Of a DNA stretch of 64,000 nt, positions 22,831 through 34,398 are shown one piece after another; position 1 is the first letter of the stretch; the number at the start of each line of letters is the position of its first letter. Under the pieces are notes generated by a model. It did no database searches. It had not been told where the DNA came from and worked only from the letters and a program-made list of their open reading frames with translations. Made by a program: the position numbers and the translations under genes. The DNA is taken from NCBI GenBank assembly GCA_034336665.1, contig JAPFBE010000069.1, forward strand, positions 124,001 to 188,000. The letters are read 5' to 3'. The DNA is from Luscinia megarhynchos (taxonomy: Eukaryota; Chordata; Aves; Passeriformes; Turdidae).

Positions 22831-24230
22831 GAACTGGGGAAAATTTGGGACATCTTTTGCATTTTAGAAACTTTTGCATGGAAAATTTGGGGTAAAAATT
22901 GGGGTAAAAACTGGGAAAAATTTGGGAAATTTTGGGTAAATAAAAAATGGAAAATTTTAGTTAAAATTTGGGAATTTTGGGTGAAAAATGGGAATTTGGG
23001 AAATTTTGCTACTCGAATTAAGAAAAAATTGGGAAATTTTGGGGTTAAAAAATTTGGGGAGTTTTGAAATTTGGGAAGAAATTTTGGGGGTAAAAATTTG
23101 TGGGAATTTGGGTAAAATCTGGGAAAATTCTAGGAAATTTTAAGTTAAAATGGGAATTTTGGGGTTAAAAAATTGGGAGATTTTGGGAAATTTTTGGGTT
23201 AAAAATTCATAAAATTTGGGGTAAAAAATTTGGGAATTTTGAGGCAACTTTGGGAAATTTTGGGTTAAAAAATGGGAACTTTGGGGAAAATCTGGGAATT
23301 TTGGGGGGAAATTTGGGGTAAAAAATGGAAAATTTGGGGTAAAAAAAATTGGGGAGTTTTGGGGAAATTTGGGAAATTTTGGGGTGAAAAAATTGGGAAA
23401 ATTTGGGAAATTTTGGGTTAAAAAATGGGAATTTTGGGGAAAATTTGGGAAGTTTTGGGTTAAAAGAATTTGGGAAAATTTGGGGTTTAAAAATGGAAAA
23501 TTTTGGGGTTAAAATTTGGGAATTTTTGGGTGCACTGAGAATTTTGGGGAAATTTGGGGATTTTGGGGGGAAAATTTGGGTAAAAAAAATTTGGGAGTTT
23601 TGGGAAATTTGGGGAATTTTGGGTTAAAAATCGAATTTTGAGTTAAAACTTTGGGACATTTTGGGGGAAAAAATTCGAATTTTGGGGTAAAAAAATTGGG
23701 AAATTTTGGGTTAAAAAAAGGGAATTTTGGGTTAAAAGAATTTGGAATTTTGGGAAAATTTGGGTGAAAATTTGGGGTAAAAATGGAAAATTTGGGGCAA
23801 AATTTGGGGAGGAAATTGGGAATTTTGGGGGGAAAATTTGGGAAATTTTGGGTTTAAATTCACAAAATTTGGGGTAAAAAAATGGGAATTTTGGCACAAA
23901 AATTCTGGGAATTTTAAAGGGTAATTTGGACTTTTGGGTTAAAAATTTGGGGAGAAAATTGGGAATTTTGGGTATGGAAATTTTGGGTAAAATTTTTGGG
24001 AATAAAAAATTTGAGAATTTTGGGAATTTTTGTGGGAAAAATTTGGGAATTTTGGGGAGGAAATTTGAAATTTTGGGTAAAATGGAAATTTTGGGTATTT
24101 GGGGATTTTTGTAAAAGTGGAAAATTTTAGTTGCAATTTGGGAATTTTTTGGGGAGGGAAAATGAAAATTTGGGGTAAAAATTTAATTTTAATTTTAATT
24201 TTAAATTTTGACATTTAATTTTTTTTTGTT
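22831..24230. repeat. G/A-rich minisatellite (ggggaaatttgggaattttggg)
   Basis: Continuation of the type seen at 19761-20689, with units of about 15-25 bases such as ttgggttaaaaaatgggaattttgg. No exon-like patch was seen. Confidence 0.85.
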
Positions 24231-25030
24231 TTTGGATGGAAAATTTATAGTACAAACTCGATTTTGGTTTCTAAAAAAATAAAAAATTAAAATAAAAAAA
24301 TTTAAAAAAGAGTTTGGAGTGGATTTTGTGCTGGGAATTTTGGGTTGAAAAATGAGTACCCTATAAAATGCGTAATTTTTACGGATAACTTTGGGAAGTG
24401 GGGGTAAAAATCCAAAATTTGGGTAAAAACGGAATTTTGGAGGTTGAAATTGGGAATTTTTGGGGTTAAAAATTTGGAATTTTTGGGTTAAAAATTAAAA
24501 TTTGGGTAAAATTGTATCTTTGTGTTAAAAACGAAAATTTAGTAAAAAAGTGAAATTTTGGGTTAAAAAAGCTTAAATTCTTTTGAGGAAAAAAATTGAA
24601 ATTTTTGGGGATAAAATTGAGACCCTTTGGGTAAAAATTGAGAATTTTGGGGTAAAAATTCAGAATTTGGGTTGAAATCAACTTTTGGGGCAAAATTTGG
24701 AAATTTTGGACAATCTGATTTATGGAGATGTACTTGGGAATTTTGGGGTTAAAACGCCAGATTTTGGGTAAAAAAATCCTGGACTTAAAGCCCAAAATCA
24801 AATTCTCTGGGGAGGTGTACTTGAAGACCCAAAATTTTCTGTTTTTCAGCCCAAAATTTTTGGGGTTTTTTTCTTTATTTTGGGGTGAAAAATGCAAATT
24901 TTGGGGTTTAAAAAGTTTAAGTTCCCTTTGTTGTTTTTAAGAAAAAAAAGTTTCATTTTAGGCAAATTTGGGATAAGTGGACTTTTATTCTTTTTAAGTT
25001 AAAGTTGAAATTTGAGGAAAGATCCGAAAT
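24231..25030. other. Degenerate AT-rich sequence, no gene seen
   Basis: The repeat structure is weaker (attttgggttaaaaa, aaattgaaatttttgggg) and base composition is more even. I found no open frame with non-repetitive coding character and no splice pairs around one. Confidence 0.5.
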
Positions 25031-26395
25031 CTAGTGAAAAAGGAAATTTTGGGAAAAAAATGAAATTTTTTGGGGGAGCGCGAATTTTGAGAATTTAAAA
25101 ATGAGGGATTTGGTAAAAAAATGGGAATTTTGGGGTGAAAAAATGGAATTTTTGGGTGAAAACTGAAATTTTTGGGTGAAAATGGGAATTTTGGGGTGAA
25201 AATGAAAATTTTTGGGGTGAAAAAAGAGAAATTTTTGGGTGGAAATGGAATTTTGTGGTAAAAAATTGAATTTTGGGGTAAAAATGGAATTTTGGGGTGG
25301 AAAAATGAGAATTTTTGGGGAAAAAATGATATTTTTGGGGGTAGAAAATGATGAATTTTGGGTAAAAAATGAAAATTTTTGGGGTGGAAAATGGGAATTT
25401 TTGGGGGTAAAAAATGAGAATTTTTTGGGTAAAAAAATGGGAATTTTGGGGTGAAAAATGAGAATTTTGGGGTGGAAAAAATGAGAAATTTTGGGGTGAA
25501 AATGAGAAATTTTGGGGGTGGAAATTGAGAAATTTTGGGGTGGAAAATGAGAATTTTTAAGTAAAAAAATGGGAATTTTTTGGGGTAAAAAATGGGAATT
25601 TTGGGGGTAAAATGTACTAGGTGAAAAAAGAGAAATTTTTTGGGTGGAAAATGGAATTTTTGTGGTAAAAAATTGAATTTTTGGGGTAAAAAATGAGAAT
25701 TTTGGGGGTGAAAAATGAGAATTTTTGGGGTGAAAAATGGGAATTTTTGGGGTAAAAAAATGGGAATTTTTTGGGTGGAAAATGGGAATTTTTGGGGTGG
25801 AAAATGAGAATTTTTTGGATAAAAAAATGGGAATTTTTGGGTAAAAAAAATGGGAATTTTTGGGGTTAAAAAATGAGAATTTTTGGGTAAAAAAATGGGA
25901 ATTCTTTTGGGTGAAAATGAGAATTTTGGGTAAAAAAATGAGAATTTTGGGTAAAAAAATGGGAATTTTTGGGGTGGAAAATGAGAATTTTTGGGGTGAA
26001 AAACTGAAATTTTTTGGGTGGAAAATGGGAAACTTTTTGGGGTAAAAAACGGGAATTTTTGGGGAAAAGAGAAATTTTGGGGTGAAAAATGGGAATTTTT
26101 GGGGGTGAAAATGGGAATTTTTGGGTAAAAAAATGGGAATTTTTGAGGAAAAAAAAGAGAAATTTTGGGGTGGAAATTGAGAATTTTGGGGTGAAAAATG
26201 GGAATTTTTGAGGAAAAAAATGAGATTCTTTTTAGGGAAAAATGAGAATTTTTGGGTGGAAAATGAGAATTTTTGGGTAAAAATGAGAATTTTTGGGTAA
26301 AAAATGGGAATTCCCTTTGGGGAAAAATGATGAATTTCTTTGGGGTGGAAAAATGAGAATTTGCGAAAAATTAAAATTCCTCTCTTGTGAAACAT
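25031..26395. repeat. Minisatellite, 18-24 base unit (gggaatttttggggtgaaaaa)
   Basis: Around 60 copies of aaaatgagaatttttggggt and gggaatttttggggtgaa. The - strand stays open for 454 codons of Phe/Ser/Pro/Lys/His/Ile repeats, an artefact of a unit without stops. Confidence 0.9.
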
Positions 26396-27600
26396 TTGAG
26401 TTAAAAGTGGAGACTGAAAAAATTTGAGGAATTTTGGGGAATTTGAATTTGGGGTGAAAATTCCCGCTTTTTTAGGAAAAAATCAATTTTAAAGGCAAAA
26501 CCTTTGGAGGTTTTGGGGTAAAATCGGGAATTTTTGGGGAAAATTTTGGATTTTGGGCAGTAAAATTGTGAATTTTGAGGAAAAAATTATTTGGGGAAAA
26601 AAATCTGATTTTAGGGCAAAAAATTTCAGATTTTGGAACAGAATTTGTTGATTTTAGAGGGGAAAACGAAATTTTTGAAAGGGATTTTTAAGGCAAAATT
26701 CCGATAGCAATCTATATCTCAATTTTTGGTTGGAAAATTCTCTCGGATTTTGGGACAAAAATTTGAATTTTAAGGCCAAAAATTTTATTTTTAGGGCAAA
26801 AAATCCAGATTTTGGAGTCGTAAAATTCCTCTTTTACGATTCCTTGATGGTAAAATCCCAAATTTTGGTTAAGAAATCCTGGACCTATGAATAAAATTCT
26901 CATCCCAGTTTCTTTTTTTGAAAAAATTTTGATTTTGGGGTAAAATCCCAAATCTTTGGGTAAAAAATTTGAATTTCTTAAGATTTCAAAAAGTCTCCAT
27001 CCTGTTTTGTTAGTATTCTGAATTTTTGGGGTAAAAAATCCCAAATTTTGAGTCAAAAAATCGGAATTTGAAAAATAAAAATTCTCAATCTGTTTTTTTA
27101 GAAAAATTCCTTTTGTAATTTTTGGGGTAAAAATCCCAAATTTTGGTGGAAAAATCGAATTTTGAGAATAAAAATTCAGGGTAAAGATGTACTTTTGAGG
27201 TGAAAAAAAGCTCGATTTCAGGCAAGCAAGCGAAGGTGAAAATGCAAATTTTGCTGCTGAAAAAATGCAAATTTTGGGGTAAAATCCCCAATTTTGGCTC
27301 CTCCTACTCTTTTGGGGGGAAACTCAAGGTTTTGGGCAAAACCTAAATTTTTGGGTGAAGATTTGAATATTTTGGCAAAACAAGAGATTTACAGAAATTT
27401 AGTGTTGATTTACTGAAAACCAAAAAATTTGGGGCAGAATTTGAAGAATTTGGTAAAAAATAAAATAAAATAAAAAAATTAAAAATTTTAAAATATTTTT
27501 GTGGTGAAAATTTGAATTTATTAGAAAAAAATTCCAAATTTTTTGGGGTTAAAAATTTGGATTTTTTGGATAAAACGAATCAAAAATTTGGGAAATTATT
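26396..27600. other. Diverged AT-rich intergenic sequence, no gene seen
   Basis: Decayed relatives of the flanking repeats (attttggggtaaaa, gaattttaaggcaaaa) without clear periodicity. Short open frames on - lack conserved-looking content. Confidence 0.5.
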
Positions 27601-28960
27601 TGGGGAAAAAAACCCAAATTTCCCCGGGTTTGAGGTAAAATTTTTATTTTTGGGGGTGAAATTTTTACCGTTTTAAGGAAAAAACAAAATTTATTTAATG
27701 GCAGAGAAATTTCACATTTTAATTAATCTCGGATTTTAATTAATTCGATTTTAAGTAATCTGGATTTTCATTAATTCAGATTTTCATTAATTCAGATTTT
27801 TATTTTTTTTCAAGTAAAATTTGACAAATTTTAAGGCAAAATTACAATTTTTAAATAAAATGACAAATTTTAAAAACAAAATTTCACATTTTAAGGAGAA
27901 ATTACAAAGTTTGGAGCAAATTTTATATATTTTAATTAAAATCCTCAATTTTTACATTTTAATTAAAATCCACAAATTTCAAAAATAAAATTTCCATCGC
28001 TTTTAAATAAAATAACAAAATTTTAAGGCTTAAATTTCACATTTTAATTCAAAGTTACAAATTTTAGAACAAAATTTTTCACATTTTAAATAAAATTTCC
28101 TCATTTTGAAATAAAACTTAACAAATTTTAAGGCAAAATTTTCAATTTTAATTAAAACCCACAAATTTCAAAATAAAATTTTCACATTTGAAATAAAAGT
28201 TACAAATTTTAAGGCAAAATTTTCACAGTTTTGGTACAAATCGTGAATTTTAAAATAAAATTTCAAATTTTAAGTAAAAATTTCAAATTTTAAGGCAAAA
28301 TTTCCACAATTTAAGGCAAAATTACAATTTTTAAATAAAAATCACGAATTTTAAAACAAAATTTTCCCGGTTTTAGCAAAAAAATTCCAAATTTTAAGGC
28401 AAAATTTTCACATTTTAATGAAAAAATTCGCAAATTTGGGATAAAATTTTACAAATAAATTCAAAATTACGAATTTTAAGGCAAAATTTTCACATTTTAA
28501 GTAAAATTCACGATTTTTACACAAAGGATTTTAAATTTAAAAAAAAATCAGAAATTTAAAACTCAAATTTTTTAAATAAAAAATCACAAATTTTGGGCAA
28601 ATCAAATTTACAAATTTTGCAAGAAAATTTCCACATTTTAAATTAAAATTTACAAATTTTCGGCGAAATTTTAAGGAAAAAAAAAATCCAAAATTTAAAA
28701 ACATTTTTACATTTTTAAGTCAAAACACCCAAATTTCGAATAAATTAAATTCAAATAAATAAATTAATTAAAATTTAAATAAATTTACAGCAAAATTTCC
28801 AAACCTCTAAAGCGGAATTTCCACAATTTAACCAAAAATCACAATTTTAAAACAAATTTTAAGGCAAATTTTTATTATTTTTAAGTTTTAAAATTGCAAA
28901 ATTTTTAGGCAAAATTCCACAATTTTTACCGGATTTTAAAAAAATTACATTTTTCCCATT
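27601..28960. repeat. AT-rich minisatellite (aaattttaaggcaaaattttcac)
   Basis: Units of about 20-40 bases based on attttaaggcaaaatttt, cacattttaa and acaaattttaa. Strongly A/T with scattered GC. No gene. Confidence 0.85.
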
Positions 28961-30135
28961 TTTCCCCTTTTTAATCCCAAAATTCCCTTTTTTTTTTTTG
29001 CCCAAAATCCCCTTTTTTCACCTCATTTCTCTCCCAAATTTTCTTTTTTTTTTTTTAAGGAAAATTCGGCGAATTTTGGCTCCAAATCTCGAGCTTCAAA
29101 AAAAATCTCCAAATTTTAATTTTTCCACCCAAAAAATCTTCTTTTTTTTTCCGCTCCCAAAATCTTCTTTTTTCACCCCAAAACTCCTCGAAAATCTTCA
29201 ATTTTTCTGCCCCAAAATCGCGATTTTTAACCCCAAAAAAATCTTCATTTTCACCTCCCAAAATTCTGACCCAAAATCGCGATTTTTCCACCCAAAAATT
29301 TCTCATTTTTAAACCCCCAAAATTCGGATTTTTCACCTTAAAATTCCGCTCTAAAATTTTTTCATTTTTGGGTCAAAAATCTCAATTTTTCCACCTCAAA
29401 AAAAATCTTCATTTTTCTGCCTCAAAAACTTTCAATTTTTTTGTCCCAAAATCGTCACTTTTTCCCCAAAAAAATCTTCATTTTCACTCTCCAAAAATGC
29501 GAATTTTTCCACCCCTCAAAAATCGCGATTTTTCAGCCCCAAAATCCCGATTTTTCCACCCAAAAATCGCAATTTTTCCGGCGAAAATTCCTCAGTTTTA
29601 AAAACTCCAAAAATCGCAATTTTCCTACCCCAAAATCCTCATTTTTCCCATCCCGAAATCTTCATTTTTTTGACCCAAAAATCCGCATTTTTCTGCCTAA
29701 AAATCACCATTTTTAAACCCCCAAAATCGTCATTTTTCCACCCAAAAAAATCTTCATTTTCCACCTCCAAAAACCCCCAAAATTCACCCAAAAAAATCCC
29801 AATTTTGGGTCCAAAAATCTTCAATTTTAAACACAAAAAAATCCCAATTTTAGGTTAAAAAATTCAAATTTTGTGTCAAAAATCGCCATTTTTGATAAAA
29901 ACCCAAATCTGCCGTTTCTCCCCCAAAATCTCATTTTCCCACGGCCCCAAAATTTCCATTTTTGGCCCCTCCCCCCCCCAAATTTTCACTTTTTAACCCA
30001 AAATTCGCCGAATTCACCCCAAAATCCTCCCCTGGGGCGCCCCCTTGTGGAAAACGCCAAAATTTTTTTAAAAAAACCCAAATTTAGGATTTTTTGCCTC
30101 AAAATTTCCAAATTTTCTCCAAAATTCACATTTTT
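28961..30135. repeat. C-rich minisatellite (ccaaaatcgcgatttttcc)
   Basis: Units of about 18-24 bases such as ccaaaaatcgcgatttttcc and ccccaaaaatcttcattttt. The aaatcgcgattt core is a near palindrome with two CpGs, recurring at about 29216, 29276 and 29520. C-rich on +. No gene. Confidence 0.85.
30036..30050 (-). promoter_or_regulatory. CTCF binding motif
   Basis: On the - strand this reads ccacaagggggcgcc, an excellent match to the CTCF core (CCACNAGGGGGCGC). It lies between the Ig gene and the 3' end of FITM1 and has the same orientation as the motif at 1843. It is a candidate boundary element; occupancy is not testable from sequence. Confidence 0.7.
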
Positions 30136-31680
30136 ACCCAAATTTTGAGAATTTTTTTTTTTCATTTTTCAGGAATTTTTTTTTCCTGATTTTTTCCATT
30201 TTCTCCCCAAATTTCGATTTTTTTTCACATTTTTTCCCCAATTTTTCCCATTTTTTTTCCCATTTTTTTCTCCCATTCTCCTCAAAATTTCAATTTTTTT
30301 TCTCAATTTCTTTTTTTCCCGATTTTCACCAATTTTCACCCAAATTTTCACCTTTTCTCTCATTTTTCTGTTTTTTCTCCTCCATTTTTTCACATTTTTT
30401 CCCCAAATTTTCCCAAAATTTCCCAAATTTTCCCCATTTTTTACCCATTTTCCCCAAATTTGATTTTTTTTCCAAATTCCTTTTTTCCCCAAATTTTCCA
30501 CCGTTTTTCCTCCATTTTTTTCTCTCTTTTCCCCAAAATTTCCAATTTTTGCCCCCAAAATTTCCACCATTTTTTCCCAATTTTCAACCATTTTCCCCAA
30601 ATTTTCCCCATTTTTTCTGTCCTAAAATTTCCTTTTTTCCCAATTTTGATCCATTTTTTCCCAAAATTTTCCCCATTTTCTCCCTCCTAAAATTTCCATT
30701 TTTTCCCAATTTTGAACCATTTTTTCCCAAAATTTTCATCATTTTTCCCCCAAATTTCCCCCGTTTTTCCCCAAAAAATCCCGCCATTTTTTTCCCAAAT
30801 TCCCGCCATTTTTTCCCAATTTTGAACCATTTTTCCCCAAATTTCCACCATTTCTCCCTCCCAAAATTTAAATTTTTTTTCCAAAATTTCCCACAATTTT
30901 TCCCCAAATTTCCCCCATTTTTGCCCAAAAAATTTCATTTTTTCCCCAATTTCTCGCCGTTTTTCCCTCCCAAAATTTCCATTTTTTCCCCAAATTTTCC
31001 TCATTTTTTTTCCCAAAATTTCCCCCATTTTTCCCAATTTTGACCATTTTTTCCCAATTTTCAACCATTTTCCCCAAATTCCCGCCATTTCCCCCACCCC
31101 AAAATTTATATTTTTTTCCCAAAATTTCCCCACTTTTTCCCAATTTTAAACCATTTTTTCCCAAAATTTCCACCATTTTTCCTCTCTCAAAATTTCAATT
31201 TTTCCCAATTTTTCAACCATTTTTTCCCCCTAAAAATTCCCGCCATTTTCTCCCAAATTCCCGCCATTTTTCCCCCAAATTTTTCCCTCCCAAAATTTTC
31301 ATTTTTCCCCAAAACTTCCACAATTTTTCCCCAAAATTCCCATTTTTCCCCTAAAAAAATCCCACCATTTTTCCCAATTTTAAACCATTTTTTCCCCAAA
31401 TTCTCCCCATTTTTCCCCCCCAAAATTTCCATTTTTTTCCAAAATTTCCCCAATTTTTCCCAATTTTGAACGATTTTCCCTCAAAATTTCCACCATTTTT
31501 TCCCTCCCAAAATTTCCATTTTTTCCCCAAAATTTCCCCCATTTTTCCCCAATTTTGAACCATTTTTCCCTCCCAAAATTTCCATTTTTTCCCCAAAATT
31601 TCCACCCATTTTTTCCCCAAATTCCCTCCATCGTTCCACCCCAAAATCTCCAATTTTTCCCCAAATTTCCCCGAGCCATT
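30136..31680. repeat. Pyrimidine-rich minisatellite (ccaaaatttccaccattttttc)
   Basis: Units of about 20-36 bases such as cccaaaatttccaccatttt and tttcccaattttgaaccatt. Open frames on both strands are pure repeat peptides. No gene. Confidence 0.9.
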
Positions 31681-32430
31681 TTCCCCCTCACAAAATTCCC
31701 ATTTCCCCACAACTGAAACCTCCCATGCATCTTGTTTTTCAACCTCCATTTCCATTTTCCCCCCACAAAACTAAATTTTCATTTTTTTAAATTTCCACCA
31801 TTCTTTTCCTCCCAAAATTTCCATTTTTTCCCCAAAATTTCCACCATATTTTCCCCCAAATTCCCTCAATTCTTCCCACCCCCAAAATCTCCAATTTTTT
31901 CCCCAAATTTCCCGCCCATTTTCCCCTCACAAAATTCCCACCCCACCCTCAAACCTCCGCCATCTTGTTTTTCAACCTCCCGCCATTTTCCCCCCACAAA
32001 ACTTTATTTTTTTAAAATTTTTTTTTAAATTTCCACCATTCTTTTCCTCCCAAAATTTCCATTTTTCCCCCAAAATTTCCACCATTTTTTCCCCAAATTC
32101 CCTCCATTGTTCCACCTCAAAATTTCCATTTTTTTCCCAAATTTCACCCATTTTTTCCCTTGAATTTTCATAATTTTTTTCCCCAAAATTTTCTCCATTT
32201 TCTCCCAAATTCCCTTATCTTTCCCCAAATTCCATACCCCCAATTTTTAAACCATTTTTTCCCAAAATTTCCACCATTTTCCCCCCCAAATTTCCCTTCA
32301 TTTTCTCCCAAATTCCCGCCATTTTTCCCCCAAATTTTCCCCTCACAAAATTCCCATTTCCCCCACAACTCAAACCTCCGCCATCTTGTTTTTCAACCTC
32401 CCGCCATTTTCCCCCCACAAAACTTTTATT
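31681..32430 (-). repeat. Triplicated 3'-flank module of FITM1 with poly(A)-signal-like sites
   Basis: A module reading cccctcacaaaattcccatt, then cctccgccatcttgtttttc, then aacctcccgccattttcccc, then ccacaaaactttatttttt occurs three times: about 31683-31780, 31922-32010 and 32338-32430. In the second and third copies the plus-strand TTTATT (AATAAA on -) is intact at 32003-32008 and 32425-32430; in the first it is altered. Because the third copy sits just past the FITM1 stop, the gene's 3' end appears to have been copied in tandem. Confidence 0.6.
32425..32430 (-). terminator. FITM1: FITM1 poly(A) signal (AATAAA)
   Basis: TTTATT on + is AATAAA on -, 53 bases past the stop codon at 32483-32485. 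It is the nearest hexamer to the last exon and so the likely cleavage/polyadenylation signal. A second copy at 32003-32008 may act as an alternative. Confidence 0.55.
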
Positions 32431-32482
32431 TTTTTAAAAATTTCTTTCAAATTCCTTTTTTGTAAGCCCCTCCCACTTTTTT

Positions 32483-32689
32483 TTAGCCCCACCCCGGCGG
32501 GCCGGGCGACCACGCCCAGCGGTACCAGCCGCGGTAGGTGAGGGCCCAGGCGGCCCAGCCCAGCGCGGCGCCGGCGGCGTTGCGCGCCCAGGTGTGCCGG
32601 TAGGTGAGCGTGGCCGCCAGCAGCAGGTGCCAGGTGAGCAGCAGCGCCAGCGCCAGCAGGTACAGCGCCGACAGAGCCAGGGGAGGCGC
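32483..32689 (-). CDS. FITM1: FITM1 last coding segment (C-terminal membrane helices)
   Basis: Sixty-nine codons ending in TAA. The peptide runs APPLALSALYLLALALLLTW, then HLLLAATLTYRHTWARNAAG, then AALGWAAWALTYRGWYRWAW and SPGPPGWG. It aligns along its length with the C-terminus of mammalian FITM1 (APLRLVFLLNV... YFHQYTHKVVGAAVG... AWYLTYGSWY... WSPGSPG). FITM proteins sit in the ER membrane, bind or process acyl lipids and are needed for lipid-droplet formation. The histidine in TYRHTW corresponds to the conserved second catalytic histidine of the family (His214 of FIT2). The 5' boundary is uncertain: an AG acceptor lies just before 32689 in phase 0, but the upstream exon's apparent donor is phase 1. 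Confidence 0.85.
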   Translation of the reverse strand, partial: APPLALSALYLLALALLLTWHLLLAATLTYRHTWARNAAGAALGWAAWALTYRGWYRWAWSPGPPGWG

Positions 32690-34006
32690 CTCGCCAAGAT
32701 GGCCGCCGCCGGGGAGCGGCGCCGAGCCGGAAAAATCGCCGTTTCCGGGGTCAAAATGGCCGCCGGGGGGGTTAAAATGGCCGACTTGGGGGTTAAAATG
32801 GCCGCTTTGGGGGTTAAAATGGCCGCTGTGGGGGTTAAAATGGCCGCCGGGGGGGTTAAAATGGCCGCCGGGGGGTTAAAATGGCCTCCGGGAGGGTTAA
32901 AATGGCCGGCAGAATGATCAAAATGGCCGCCGTAGTGTTCAAAATGGCCGCCGGAGGGGTTTAAATAGCCGGAAGAGTGTTCAAGATGGCCGCCGCGGGG
33001 TTCAAAATGGCGGTCGTAGGGTTCAAAATGGCGGTCGTGGGGTTCAAAATGGCGGTCGTGAGGGTTCAAAATGGCCGCCGCGATGTTCAAAATGGCCGCC
33101 GGGGTGTTCAAAATGGCGGCCGCGGGGTTCAAGATGGCCGCCGCGGGATTCAAGATGGCCGCCGCGGTAGGAGGAGTGAGCGGGGTGAGGTTCAAAATGG
33201 CCGCCTTCAAAATGGCCGCCTGGGTAAGGGCTGCTCCTCCCATCAAGATGGCCGCCGGGTCTGCCTTCAAAATGGCCGCCGCTCCTTTCAAAAGAGATCG
33301 GCCGCCATATTGGATGGGGCCACGCCCACCCACTTCCGGCGGCCATCTTGGATTCCTCTCTTCGTCCGTATCCGGGCGCCATCTTGAATCTGACGGCCAT
33401 CTTGGATTCTTCACTTCCTGCATATCCCGGCGCCATCTTGAATCTGGACGCCATCTTGGATTCTTCTCCTTCTACTCCGTACCCCGCCGCCATCTTGGAT
33501 CCTTCACTTCCTGAATACCCCGCCGCCATCTTGGATCCTTTACCCCAAGCCCACCCGGCCGCCATCTTTAATTTTTCACCCCAACCCCATCCGGCCGCCA
33601 TCTTGCCCTCGGCCGCCATCTTGGATTTTTCACCCCAACCCCACCCGGCCGCCATCTTTAATTTTTCACCCCAACCACACCCGGCCGCCATCTTGCCCTC
33701 GGCGGCCATCTTGGATTTTTTCACCGGAATCCCACCCCGCCCGCCATCTTGGATTTTTCACGGAATCCCACCCCGCCGCCATCTTGGATTTTTCACTCCA
33801 ACCCCGCCCCGCCGCCATCTTGGATTTTTTCCCCCAACCCCACCCCGCCGCCATCTTGGATTTTTCACCGGAATCCCACCCCGCCCTAGCCATCTTGGAT
33901 TTTTCACCCCAACCCCACCCCGCCTCAGCCATCTTGGATTTTTTCCCCGCAACCCCACCCGCCGCCATCTTGGACGTTCCCCCACCCCACCCCCGCTGCC
34001 CCTCAC
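32690..34006 (-). repeat. Two opposed arrays of YY1-type motifs splitting FITM1
   Basis: From 32696 to 33290 about 24 copies of caaaatggccgcc or caagatggccgcc lie in a 21-base register on +. From about 33342 to 34020 about 21 copies of gccgccatcttggattttt lie in a register of about 35 bases, the same motif in inverted orientation. AAGATGGCGGC/GCCGCCATCTT is the classical YY1 binding motif. The array separates two parts of FITM1 that should be contiguous in the protein, so it acts as an intron or an insertion. Frames through it are open by composition only. Confidence 0.85.
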
Positions 34007-34398
34007 CCCCGGCGGCCATCTTGCCCCTCCCCCGCCCGTACAAACTCCTCCCCAGCGCCGCCGCCTCCTCGGCCAGGCCCAACCCACAATGCACCAGGGC
34101 GAAGGCCTGAGGGGCGGGGCCGAACCCCTCCCAGCTGTGCCCCGCCCCCCGGCACTGGGCGGGGTCTCCCAGGGGCAGCAGCAGGGTCCCCAGGGGCGTG
34201 GCCGCCCGGCATTGGCCCGTGGCCGCCTCCAGGGCGTGGCTGAGGGCGTGGCCGGCGCGGGACACGCCCACGGCCACGGCCAATCGCAGCGCGGCGCGCA
34301 GGGCGCCGCCCCAGGGGGGGCGGAGCCAGGGCTGGGACGCCACCAGCAGGGAGCCAATCAGGAGCCACGTCCAGGCCAGCGCCGAGCCCGTCAGCCGC
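34007..34398 (-). CDS. FITM1: FITM1 central exon (TM helices and first catalytic-loop region)
   Basis: The acceptor is cccctcccccag, ending just before 34398 on the - strand. The first base completes the codon CA|G from exon 1, so the junction reads L-E-Q-R-L-T-G. The peptide includes SALAWTWLLIGSLLVA, RAALRLAVAVGVSRAGHAL, then CRAATPLGTLLLPLGD, GHSWEGFGPAPQAFALVHC and LGLAEEAAALGRSLYGR. It matches mammalian FITM1 (SAWGWTCTFLGG, then GHQWRGYTVSSHTFLLTF and AEEAAVFAKYL). In the GHxWxG...H segment the family's first catalytic histidine (His155 of FIT2) is replaced by Gln (APQAF instead of SSHTF). A likely donor (gtgagg) gives the low boundary at 34007, but its phase does not fit the next segment, so this edge is provisional. 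Confidence 0.85.

Noticed and set aside
25031..26395. 454-codon open frame on the - strand
   Set aside because: A translated minisatellite; every unit gives the same short Phe/Ser/Pro/Lys/Ile/His string.
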